Source: an uncultured Sphingorhabdus sp. (lineage in GTDB: Bacteria; Pseudomonadota; Alphaproteobacteria; Sphingomonadales; Sphingomonadaceae). From it: a DNA stretch of 64,000 bases. Below the pieces are notes generated by a model that saw nothing but the letters and a program-made list of their open reading frames with translations, was not told where the DNA came from and did not search any database. Below are positions 56,843 through 64,000 of this stretch, piece after piece (within the stretch, counting starts at the first letter, position 1; each line of letters begins with the position of its first letter). The translations under genes and the position numbers were made by a program. The stretch is taken from positions 558,001 to 622,000 of the forward strand of contig CANMXN010000001.1 of NCBI GenBank assembly GCA_947501885.1, read 5' to 3'.

Positions 56843-57478
56843 ATGGATCAAACAAAAATAAAAATATGCGGAATAAGCACAGTTGAAACCATGCAGGCGG
56901 CGGCCGATGCTGGGGCGGATTATATCGGCCTTGTCCATTTTGAAAAAAGCCCGCGCCATGTTTCCCTCGAACAAGCCGCAAAATTGCGTATGCATGCGCC
57001 TGCATCGCTTAAAATTGTGCTGCTATTGGTCAATGCCCAACCCGAATTAACCGCACAAGCCGTAACCACGGTTAAGCCTGATGTCTTACAATTCCATGGT
57101 ACTGAGACTCCCGAATGGATCAAATTGGTCAAGGAAAAGCTCAACATTGAAGTGTGGAAAGCGCTTGGCGTGCGCGATCGCCATACATTAATGAACAGCG
57201 CCCGTTATAATGGCATTGCTGATCGCCTGTTATTTGATGCCCCTGCCAAAGCACTACCAGGCGGCACAGGTACTAGTTTTGACTGGGATTTACTGCGTAC
57301 GCATAAGCATGAAATTAATTGGGGTCTTGCCGGCGGGCTTGATCAGCACAATGTTAGCGAAGCTATTGCAGCAACAGGCGCTCCTCTCGTTGATACATCA
57401 TCGGGCGTAGAGAGCGCTGCTGGCATTAAGGATATAGACAAAATCATCCAATTCTGCGAAGCGGTGAGAAGTGCTTAA
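56843..57478 (+). CDS. trpF: phosphoribosylanthranilate isomerase
   Basis: Amadori rearrangement of PRA to CdRP in tryptophan synthesis. The TIM-barrel motifs are IKICGISTVETMQAAADAGADYIGLVHFEKSPRHVS (catalytic Cys in KICGIS), VLQFHGTETPEWI, LLFDAPAKALPGGTGTSFDWDLL (catalytic Asp) and WGLAGGLDQHNVSEAI with the final SSGVESAAGIKD. At 211 residues it is standard. It lies between pyrF and trpB. Confidence 0.95.
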   Translation: MDQTKIKICGISTVETMQAAADAGADYIGLVHFEKSPRHVSLEQAAKLRMHAPASLKIVLLLVNAQPELTAQAVTTVKPDVLQFHGTETPEWIKLVKEKLNIEVWKALGVRDRHTLMNSARYNGIADRLLFDAPAKALPGGTGTSFDWDLLRTHKHEINWGLAGGLDQHNVSEAIAATGAPLVDTSSGVESAAGIKDIDKIIQFCEAVRSA

Positions 57479-57526
57479 ATCCCTCAATCTTGCGATATAG
57501 CATTCCCTGAAAAGGCCCATGATAGA

Positions 57527-58762
57527 ATGAATAAACAAAGCAATAGTTTTATGAATCAACCCGATGAGCGTGGGCACTTTGGCCAATTTGGCGGACGCTA
57601 TGTGGCAGAAACCCTAATGCCGCTTATTCTTGATTTGGAAAAAGAATATCGCAAAGCACAAAAAGACCCTGAATTTTCTGCTCAATTTGATGATCTGCTC
57701 ACCAACTATGTGGGCCGTCCTTCGCCGCTCTATTATGCGCAAGGTTTAACCGAAGATATTCGCAAAAATGCACCTGCCGACAAAGGCGCGCAAATTTGGT
57801 TCAAGCGTGATGAATTAAACCATACGGGTGCGCATAAAATCAACAATTGCATTGGTCAAATTTTGCTCGCTATGCGCATGGGCAAAACGCGGATTATTGC
57901 CGAGACTGGTGCTGGCCAGCATGGCGTTGCCACCGCAACCGTCTGCGCCCGCTTTGGGTTGCCATGTTATATTTACATGGGCAGCAAAGATATAGAACGC
58001 CAAGCACCCAATATGTTTCGCATGAAATTATTGGGGGCTGAGGTCATCCCCGTTGAGAGCGGCACAGGCACTCTGAAAGATGCGATGAATGAAGCACTGA
58101 GGGATTGGGTCGCCAATGTTGACGATACATTTTATATCATTGGCACTGCGGCCGGACCACACCCCTACCCCGAGCTTGTCCGTGATTTTCAGAGCGTTAT
58201 TGGCCGTGAAGCACGTGCACAAATGCTAGAACGCAAGGGCCGCTTGCCCGATCTATTGGTAGCGGCAATTGGCGGCGGCAGTAATGCTATTGGTCTATTC
58301 CATCCCTTCTTAGACGATAAAGAAGTAGACATGTTAGGTATTGAAGCGGCAGGTCATGGCATTGATAAAGAACATGCTGCATCACTTGCAGGCGGCAAAC
58401 CTGGGATATTACATGGAAATAAGACTTATCTCTTGCAAGACGAAGATGGTCAAATTGATGAAGCGCATAGTATCTCAGCGGGCCTTGATTATCCAGGTAT
58501 TGGACCAGAGCATAGTTGGCTCAAAGAGAGTGGGCGCGTTCGTTATGATAGTGTAACCGACGTTGAGGCTTTGGATGCGTTTCAACTATTATGCCGTACT
58601 GAGGGTATTATTCCCGCATTGGAGCCATCACATGCAATTGCGGCCGTTGCACGCGAAGCTGTGAAAATGAACCAGGATCAGATCATTCTTGCGAACCTAT
58701 GTGGTCGCGGTGATAAAGATATATTTACCGTTGCGGAGGCATTGGGAACGGAGATTGGTTAA
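57527..58762 (+). CDS. trpB: tryptophan synthase beta subunit
   Basis: PLP enzyme joining indole to serine. Signature parts: [20 protein letters not shown] at the N-terminus, [20 protein letters not shown] with the PLP lysine, [32 protein letters not shown] for the phosphate loop, and the terminal [15 protein letters not shown]. It has 411 residues. Two small membrane-protein genes separate it from trpA, whereas trpB and trpA normally adjoin. Confidence 0.97.
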   Translation: MNKQSNSFMNQPDERGHFGQFGGRYVAETLMPLILDLEKEYRKAQKDPEFSAQFDDLLTNYVGRPSPLYYAQGLTEDIRKNAPADKGAQIWFKRDELNHTGAHKINNCIGQILLAMRMGKTRIIAETGAGQHGVATATVCARFGLPCYIYMGSKDIERQAPNMFRMKLLGAEVIPVESGTGTLKDAMNEALRDWVANVDDTFYIIGTAAGPHPYPELVRDFQSVIGREARAQMLERKGRLPDLLVAAIGGGSNAIGLFHPFLDDKEVDMLGIEAAGHGIDKEHAASLAGGKPGILHGNKTYLLQDEDGQIDEAHSISAGLDYPGIGPEHSWLKESGRVRYDSVTDVEALDAFQLLCRTEGIIPALEPSHAIAAVAREAVKMNQDQIILANLCGRGDKDIFTVAEALGTEIG

Positions 58763-58789
58763 ACAAAGGCAATTTAATGGGATATAAGG

Positions 58790-58984
58790 ATGAATATCAG
58801 CAACTTCATTGCAATGCTCGCAGGCGGTATATTATTTGTAATGATTACAATCTTTTTAGACAAAATTATTACTTGGCCCTGGCTAGCACAAGAACTTATG
58901 AATAATCGTACGCAGACCCTTACTATCGCATTTTTTGCAGGTGTGATTTTATCTGGCATTGCTAGCATTATGAACAATCGCTAG
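58790..58984 (+). CDS. small two-helix membrane protein between trpB and trpA (copy 1)
   Basis: A 64-residue protein with two transmembrane segments (FIAMLAGGILFVMITIFLDKII and LTIAFFAGVILSGIASIM) joined by a short loop with WPWLAQELMNNRTQ. It has no recognised family. The ATG at 58790 is preceded by ATAAGG. It resembles the next gene in layout and in the loop (WPWLAQEL-N-N versus FPWFAQQL-N-N), so the two look like a diverged tandem duplication. Its position inside the trp cluster gives no functional clue. Confidence 0.68.
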   Translation: MNISNFIAMLAGGILFVMITIFLDKIITWPWLAQELMNNRTQTLTIAFFAGVILSGIASIMNNR

Positions 58985-59013
58985 AACATAATCATTATCC
59001 TGAGAGGATTATA

Positions 59014-59220
59014 ATGAATCTATTGAATATAACTGCACCGCTAATCGGCGGCATATTAGCAATTTTGCTAATACAATATATTGGTAAAGAAGAATATTTT
59101 CCGTGGTTTGCGCAGCAATTACAAAATAATAGCACAGTAACACAAATTATTGCATTCATAATAGGCTCCATCACTTTTGGTGCATCGCGTTTCATCCAAC
59201 TCAGAAAACAAGAAAAATAA
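59014..59220 (+). CDS. small two-helix membrane protein between trpB and trpA (copy 2)
   Basis: A 68-residue paralogue of the preceding protein: TM1 ITAPLIGGILAILLIQYIG, loop FPWFAQQLQNNSTVTQ, TM2 IIAFIIGSITFGASRF, and a basic tail RKQEK that predicts the C-terminus in the cytoplasm. GAGAGGA stands about 6 bases before the ATG, a good ribosome-binding site. Its TAA abuts the trpA ATG directly (59220/59221), so it is cotranscribed and probably cotranslated with trpA. Function unknown. Confidence 0.7.
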   Translation: MNLLNITAPLIGGILAILLIQYIGKEEYFPWFAQQLQNNSTVTQIIAFIIGSITFGASRFIQLRKQEK

Positions 59221-60009
59221 ATGACCCGTTTATCCAATGCTTTCCGCGCAGATCGCGCAGCGCTTATCACCTTTGTTACAGCTGGCGATCCTAGCGTTAA
59301 AGATACACCTGCTATCCTTGATGCATTGGTTGAGGGAGGCGCCGATATTATCGAACTTGGCATGCCCTTTACCGACCCAATGGCCGATGGTCCAGCAATC
59401 CAAGCCGCCAATATCCGTAGCCTTACCGGTGGTACAAAAACAGCCGATATACTCAATATTGCCAAGAACTTTCGAGCTAAGCATCCTAATGTACCGCTTA
59501 TTTTAATGGGCTATGCCAACCCAATGACTATCCGCGGAGCTGATTGGTTTGCCGATGCTTGCGAACAAAATGGTGTTGATGGGGTAATATGCGTTGATAT
59601 TCCCGTTGAAGAAGATGATAGCCTCGGCGATTCATTACGTGAAAAAAATATCGCTGTTGTGCGCCTTGCAACGCCAACGACCGATGCTGAGCGATTACCA
59701 CAAATATTGAGCAATGCGACAGGCTTTCTCTACTATGTAAGCGTTGCAGGCATTACAGGCCTTCAGCAAGCAGCGCAAAACAGCATAGAAGAAGCCGTTA
59801 AGCGCTTAAAATCTGGCACAGATTTGCCTGTAGCTGTTGGTTTCGGGGTACGCACGCCAGAACAAGCCGCTGATATAGGCCGCGTTGCCGATGGCGTAGT
59901 TGTCGGTAGCGCCATTGTTGAGTTGGTTGAAAAATATGGAAATAATGCAACTCCCCATGTAAAGGACTATATTGCATCGCTGGCATCTGCTATTGCCGCA
60001 GCACGATAA
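59221..60009 (+). CDS. trpA: tryptophan synthase alpha subunit
   Basis: Cleaves indole-3-glycerol phosphate to give indole for TrpB. The catalytic Glu is in [23 protein letters not shown] (about 45-67), with FVTAGDPS upstream; VILM-type [11 protein letters not shown] and [12 protein letters not shown] follow, then the phosphate-binding [11 protein letters not shown] and GVVVGSAIV. At 262 residues it is normal. It is preceded directly by the small membrane-protein gene and followed by accD after 17 bases. Confidence 0.96.
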   Translation: MTRLSNAFRADRAALITFVTAGDPSVKDTPAILDALVEGGADIIELGMPFTDPMADGPAIQAANIRSLTGGTKTADILNIAKNFRAKHPNVPLILMGYANPMTIRGADWFADACEQNGVDGVICVDIPVEEDDSLGDSLREKNIAVVRLATPTTDAERLPQILSNATGFLYYVSVAGITGLQQAAQNSIEEAVKRLKSGTDLPVAVGFGVRTPEQAADIGRVADGVVVGSAIVELVEKYGNNATPHVKDYIASLASAIAAAR

Positions 60010-60026
60010 AAACTGGAGATCATAAA

Positions 60027-60881
60027 ATGAGCTGGGTCACACGCGTCAGAAACGCCATACCATTCATTGCAAAGCGAGAAACGACAGAAACATTGTGGCA
60101 TAAATGTAAAGGCTGCCATGCGATGATCTTTCTCAAAGAATATCAAGAAAATAAATCGATATGCCCCAAATGTAATCACCATGGGCGCATCGGCCCTCAA
60201 GAGCGTTTCACACAAATTTTTGATAATAGCCAATATAATGAATTGGCTGTTCCAATCGTTAATGAAGACCCGCTTAAGTTTAAAGATCAAAAGAAATATA
60301 CCGATCGTATTAAAGCAGCGCGCGCTGCTAATGGCCGTAATGATGCACTTATCACCGCATATGGTAAGATAGAAGGTCGCAAAGCTGTTGTAAGCGTGCA
60401 AGACTTTGCGTTCATGGGTGGTTCTATGGGCATGGCCGTGGGCGAAGGTTTTGTTGAAGCTATCAAAAAGGCAATCGAACTTAGTGCGCCTTACATCATA
60501 TTTACTGCTGCTGGCGGTGCTCGCATGCAAGAGGGTATATTATCTCTGATGCAAATGCCGCGCTCAACCGCCGCTATCTCTATGTTGCGAGATGCAGGGC
60601 TGCCCTATGTTGTAGTGTTGACCGATCCAACAACAGGTGGTGTGACGGCTAGCTATGCTATGCTAGGCGATATACAGATTGCCGAACCTGGTGCGCTCAT
60701 TGGTTTTGCGGGACAACGTGTTATCGAACAAACTATCCGCGAGAAATTACCCGATGGGTTTCAGCGCGCAGAATATTTGCTCGAACATGGCATGATCGAT
60801 ATGGTGGTGCATCGTCATGATATGCGCGAAACATTAGGAACATTAATAGATTTTGCCACCGCCAATCGTAAAGCAGCTTAG
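60027..60881 (+). CDS. accD: acetyl-CoA carboxylase carboxyltransferase subunit beta
   Basis: Carboxyltransferase beta subunit that, with AccA, forms malonyl-CoA for fatty-acid synthesis. The N-terminal four-cysteine zinc ribbon is visible: [12 protein letters not shown] and [13 protein letters not shown]. The carboxyltransferase domain contains [63 protein letters not shown] and [36 protein letters not shown]. It has 284 residues. The trpFBA-accD-folC order is common in this lineage. Confidence 0.96.
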   Translation: MSWVTRVRNAIPFIAKRETTETLWHKCKGCHAMIFLKEYQENKSICPKCNHHGRIGPQERFTQIFDNSQYNELAVPIVNEDPLKFKDQKKYTDRIKAARAANGRNDALITAYGKIEGRKAVVSVQDFAFMGGSMGMAVGEGFVEAIKKAIELSAPYIIFTAAGGARMQEGILSLMQMPRSTAAISMLRDAGLPYVVVLTDPTTGGVTASYAMLGDIQIAEPGALIGFAGQRVIEQTIREKLPDGFQRAEYLLEHGMIDMVVHRHDMRETLGTLIDFATANRKAA

Positions 60882-60902
60882 AAACAGAGTTTTGGCCTAA
60901 TT

Positions 60903-62249
60903 ATGGCTGATTTCGCTATATCATCCCATATATATGTTCAGGCACAGTTAAATCGCATTACTAGCTTATCTCCAGGTCGCGATATATTGGGCTTAGAGCG
61001 CATAAATGCGCTTCTGCAAGTGATGGGCAACCCGCATCACCACCTCCCGCCTATTTTTCATGTTGCTGGCACCAATGGCAAAGGGTCGACTTGTGCATTT
61101 TTACGCAGCGCAATCGAAGCATCTGGCAAAATATGTCATGTCTATACTAGCCCACATCTGGTACGTTTCAATGAACGTATTCGTATTGCAGGGCAGTTAA
61201 TCAGCGATGATGAACTCGCCGAGATACTGCGCGAAACATTAGACAGTGCCGAGATGCATGATCTCAACCCAAGTTTTTTTGAAATCACTACCGCCGCTGC
61301 TTTTTTGGCATTTTCACGTCATCCAGCCGATGCTTGCATAATAGAAGTTGGCCTTGGCGGTCGGCTCGATGCAACTAATATTATCAAAAATCCAACAATA
61401 TGCGCCATCGCCAATTTGGGAATTGATCACGAAGGTTTTTTGCTTTCTCCCGAAGACGGCGCACCCGATGATCCCATGACACGTATCGCTTGGGAGAAAG
61501 CAGGAATTGCAAAAACTAATACTCCATTGGTCGTTGGACATTATACACCTAGTATGAATAATATTATCGCGGAACACGCCCAACATATTGGCGCGCCCTT
61601 ATATACCCAAAATGTTGAATGGGAGTATGAAGTAAGAGAAGATAATCTTCACTATAAAGATCAAAAAGGCGCGATCACACTTCCTTTACCTTCACTAAAA
61701 GGTTCGCACCAACACAGCAATGCCGCGCTTGCTATTGCAATGTTGCGCCATCAGTCTGCTGTCGATGTATCAGAGCAAGCATTATGTAGAGCCATGACGG
61801 ATACACGTTGGCCTGCACGATTACAGCGCTTATCTGATGGCCCATTACATCGATTGCAAGCCAAGCATGAAATTTGGCTCGACGGAGGACATAATGCTAA
61901 TGCAGGCAAGGCCATTGCATCTCATTTTGACGTAAACGTCCAAGACAATCAATATATTCACCTAATTATCGGTATGCTTTCTAATAAAGATCCTGCGTCT
62001 ATTCTTGCACCTATGCTGGGCCAAATAAAGAGTATCACTGTCCTTCCCATTAGTGGCCATGACCATCATGATATAGAAGCCTTTAAGAGCATTATCATAA
62101 ATCATGACATAGCAATCAAAAGTGTCGATACCATCCAGAGCGCACTACAATCTATCGATAATATCGCGCCAAATGATATTATTTTTATCGCTGGTTCACT
62201 TTATCTCGCTGGCACTGTTCTGGCTGCGAATGAGCAATATCCAGATTAG
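60903..62249 (+). CDS. folC: bifunctional folylpolyglutamate/dihydrofolate synthase
   Basis: Adds glutamate to dihydropteroate and folates (Mur-ligase family). The ATP P-loop is in IFHVAGTNGKGSTCAFLRSAIEASG (about 51-75), TSPHLVRFNERIRI follows, IIEVGLGGRLDATNII is the substrate loop, LGIDHEGFL and WEKAGIAK are typical, and the C-terminal domain has IWLDGGHNANAGKAI. It has 448 residues. Its stop overlaps the convergent AmpG-like gene by 4 bases. The folate theme recurs in the window with fau and thyA, but these are not one operon. Confidence 0.95.
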   Translation: MADFAISSHIYVQAQLNRITSLSPGRDILGLERINALLQVMGNPHHHLPPIFHVAGTNGKGSTCAFLRSAIEASGKICHVYTSPHLVRFNERIRIAGQLISDDELAEILRETLDSAEMHDLNPSFFEITTAAAFLAFSRHPADACIIEVGLGGRLDATNIIKNPTICAIANLGIDHEGFLLSPEDGAPDDPMTRIAWEKAGIAKTNTPLVVGHYTPSMNNIIAEHAQHIGAPLYTQNVEWEYEVREDNLHYKDQKGAITLPLPSLKGSHQHSNAALAIAMLRHQSAVDVSEQALCRAMTDTRWPARLQRLSDGPLHRLQAKHEIWLDGGHNANAGKAIASHFDVNVQDNQYIHLIIGMLSNKDPASILAPMLGQIKSITVLPISGHDHHDIEAFKSIIINHDIAIKSVDTIQSALQSIDNIAPNDIIFIAGSLYLAGTVLAANEQYPD

Positions 62250-63646
62250 GCTTTCTTTCCTTCTTCTAAATTTTGATTTTCATGCCCATCATCTTCTGTA
62301 CTGGCTTGCCTTACAGTATCTACTATAAAGCCTCTGTTCCAAAGTACCCATAAGAGCGCCATTCCAGGGACTGCTACTAAAATAGTAAAGCCCCAAAAAC
62401 CAATCCAACCCATACCATTAGCAATAATTCCTGCCGGAGCTGCTAACCAAGTACGACCAACAGCGGCAAAAGATGACAATAAAGCAAATTGTGTAGCAGT
62501 GTAAGCTAGGCTAGATAAGCCTGACAAATATGTAACAAACACTGTTAAACCGATACCACTAGTAAAGTTTTCAGTACCTACCGCTAGTCCAAGCATGAAT
62601 GTATTATGACCAATGGCGGCCAAGATCATAAACATTACATTACTGAACATCATCATTAGTCCAGAAAAGACCAATGCACGGCCCATACCTAACCATGCAA
62701 TAAAAGGAGCGCCCATCGCAGAACCTAATATCAACGCCCAGAATCCTACAAGTTTATTAGCTGCTATAAATTCGGTATCCGTAAAACCTAATTCTACAAT
62801 CATTGGGTTAAGCATTCCCTGCCCCATCGCATCACCCACTTTGTAAATTAATACGAATAATAATATTAAAAACGCGCCATCACGCCCCAGAAACTCACGA
62901 AATGGATTGACAACTGTTTCTCTAAGCCAAGCAAGAAAGCTCTGTCCAGCTATCCGAGCATGTCTCTCGACAAATGTTCCCGTACCAGCATATAATGCAC
63001 CTAGAGCCGCAGGTATTACGCAAAATCCGGTTAAACCATAGGCCAATGCCCAGCCATAATTCATGCCTTCATTAGACGCGAGCCATACAGTACCAACCCC
63101 TGCGATCAAATTACCTGTACGATAACCAAATTGATTCATGGCTGTACCATGAGCTATTTCTTCATCACTCAATATCTCAATACGATAAGCATCAATGACA
63201 ATATCTTGCGTTGCAGATAGAAAGGCAACTATAATGGCCCAAAATGCAAATAAGGCCAAACCATTTTCAGGTTGGCTATTGCCCAATTGCCATAGAGCGA
63301 AAAATAACAATCCTTGAATGAAAAATAACCATCCACGGCGCTGACCAAAAGCTTTTGTTAAAAATGGTATAGGTAATTTATCGACCAATGGAGCCCATAA
63401 AAATTTTAGTGTATAAGGTGTCGTTAAACCTATTGCAAAACCAATTGCAGATTTATCAATACCAACTTTAGATAACCAAAATGTCATGGTTGCCAATAAT
63501 AAAGTGAGCGGAAAGCCACTGGATATACCCAATAAAAATGCTACAAATGGCATTTTACGAAGATAGGGTTTGAAAGCCGCTACCTGTGTAGCCAACCCTC
63601 CTACAATTGTAATAGCCGCTATGGCAATAATCCAGTTAATGGACAT
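62246..63646 (-). CDS. AmpG-like MFS transporter (muropeptide permease family)
   Basis: A 466-residue MFS protein with 12 or more hydrophobic helices. It starts with FVAFLLGISSGFPLTLLLATMTFWLSKVGIDKSAIGFA, followed by the AmpG-type YTLKFLWAPLVDKLPIPFL, FGQRRGWLFFIQGLL and STQDIVIDAYRIE-like SATQDIVIDAYRIEIL. AmpG imports anhydro-muropeptides for cell-wall recycling and beta-lactamase induction, although the family also includes acetyl-CoA transporters. The C-terminal tail is acidic (EDDGHENQNLEEGKKA). It is convergent with folC and divergent from the last gene. No ampD or ampR is nearby. Confidence 0.82.
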   Translation of the reverse strand: MSINWIIAIAAITIVGGLATQVAAFKPYLRKMPFVAFLLGISSGFPLTLLLATMTFWLSKVGIDKSAIGFAIGLTTPYTLKFLWAPLVDKLPIPFLTKAFGQRRGWLFFIQGLLFFALWQLGNSQPENGLALFAFWAIIVAFLSATQDIVIDAYRIEILSDEEIAHGTAMNQFGYRTGNLIAGVGTVWLASNEGMNYGWALAYGLTGFCVIPAALGALYAGTGTFVERHARIAGQSFLAWLRETVVNPFREFLGRDGAFLILLFVLIYKVGDAMGQGMLNPMIVELGFTDTEFIAANKLVGFWALILGSAMGAPFIAWLGMGRALVFSGLMMMFSNVMFMILAAIGHNTFMLGLAVGTENFTSGIGLTVFVTYLSGLSSLAYTATQFALLSSFAAVGRTWLAAPAGIIANGMGWIGFWGFTILVAVPGMALLWVLWNRGFIVDTVRQASTEDDGHENQNLEEGKKA

Positions 63647-63738
63647 ATCGAACTCCCCTAAATTTTATATGATAGAATCTAGCGCTCTTTTCATGAATAG
63701 CTAGTGACTTTTTCACCTAATTACGCCAAAGGGGCGTT

Positions 63739-64000
63739 ATGGCTTATACGCGCACCCCCGATAGCAAGAAAAATGCTCTTAAACGCAAGACTCGAAAAGC
63801 CATTCCGCGCGATGGTAGCGAGCGCAAAGATCATGATGAAAATAGCAAAAAACAAGGCTCTAAACCATCTAAATCGCAATCAAAAAATTCAGGTGCAGGT
63901 TCGGACAAACATGGAGTAGCAAGCCGCAAAAATGCTCCAAAGAAACCGCGTTCGCGCCGTGAGAATTTTGCAAATTTTGACACTATCCCTAGCAAACCAC
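63739..64000 (+). CDS. N-terminal part of a basic Lys/Ser/Arg-rich protein (runs off right edge)
   Basis: An open frame begins at ATG 63739 (MAYTRTPDSKKNALKRKTRK) and stays open for 87 codons to the end of the window, so it is missing from the ORF track. Composition is strongly basic and low-complexity (Lys, Arg, Ser, Asn), with the last residues RRENFANFDTIPSKP. Such N-terminal extensions are common on RNA-binding enzymes such as rRNA methyltransferases or pseudouridine synthases, but no diagnostic domain is reached, so I assign no function. It is divergent from the AmpG-like gene. Confidence 0.6.
   Translation, partial: MAYTRTPDSKKNALKRKTRKAIPRDGSERKDHDENSKKQGSKPSKSQSKNSGAGSDKHGVASRKNAPKKPRSRRENFANFDTIPSKP

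Overview
The window reads as a chromosomal segment of a low-GC member of the Sphingomonadales (Alphaproteobacteria). The evidence is gene content and order: a GcrA cell-cycle regulator; the alphaproteobacterial F0 operon with separate b and b' subunits (atpI-atpB-atpE-atpF'-atpF); the tkt-gap-pgk-fba block next to thiE and efp; 6S RNA between zapA and the 5-formyl-THF cyclo-ligase; a DUF2842 protein; and trpF-trpB-trpA-accD-folC. I see no transposase, integrase, CRISPR array or rRNA operon.

Layout. 1-2.7 kb (minus): 5' part of the complex I operon, nuoA-B-C-D, with nuoD cut by the left edge. 2.9-11 kb (minus): suhB, efp, thiE, class I fructose-bisphosphate aldolase, a GNAT, pgk, gap and tkt, forming a lower-glycolysis and pentose-phosphate block. 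11.3-12.8 kb (plus): a small coiled-coil protein, zapA, 6S RNA, the cyclo-ligase and DUF2842. 13.0 kb: tRNA-Asp(GUC). 13.4-21.3 kb (plus): a four-gene locus of exported DUF11-type proteins ending in a 1699-residue protein with a predicted outer-membrane beta-barrel; hairpins separate the last three genes. 21.3-24.9 kb (minus): branched-chain 2-oxoacid dehydrogenase E1alpha, E1beta and E2. 25.1-26.1 kb (minus): thyA in AT-rich DNA.

26.2-31.9 kb is the most interesting part. It is a DSF-type (diffusible signal factor) quorum-sensing module: a REC-PAS-GGDEF-EAL regulator, an RpfC-like hybrid sensor kinase, and a convergent RpfF-like enoyl-CoA hydratase-fold signal synthase. The arrangement matches rpfG-rpfC / rpfF of Xanthomonas, but the RpfG position (normally REC-HD-GYP) holds a REC-PAS-GGDEF-EAL protein. 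The nearby branched-chain dehydrogenase makes the kind of acyl-CoA primers that branched DSF molecules derive from, which suggests but does not prove a link.

32.1-35 kb: a PepSY membrane protein, hspQ, and an ABC-2 permease. 35-39.2 kb (plus): gcrA, parE, and a class A beta-lactamase-fold serine hydrolase. 39.2-46.9 kb (minus): a long, tightly packed run uvrC, recO, leuB, threonine dehydratase-like, metZ, apaG, a LysR regulator and a GNAT, several joined by 4-base overlaps. 47-49.4 kb (minus): the F0 ATP synthase operon. 49.6-53.5 kb (minus): ydbH-ynbE-ydbL, an AsmA-like intermembrane lipid-transport system. 53.6-62.2 kb (plus): radC, purB, a LapA-like protein, pyrF, trpF, trpB, two tandem small membrane proteins, trpA, accD and folC. 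62.2-63.6 kb (minus): an AmpG-like MFS transporter. 63.7 kb to the right edge: the start of a basic protein that runs out of the window.

Most of the window is core housekeeping. The accessory-looking parts are the DUF11 surface locus, the AT-rich thyA/DSF region, the PepSY gene and the small membrane-protein pair inside the trp cluster. Functions are assigned from remembered family motifs; no database search was run.
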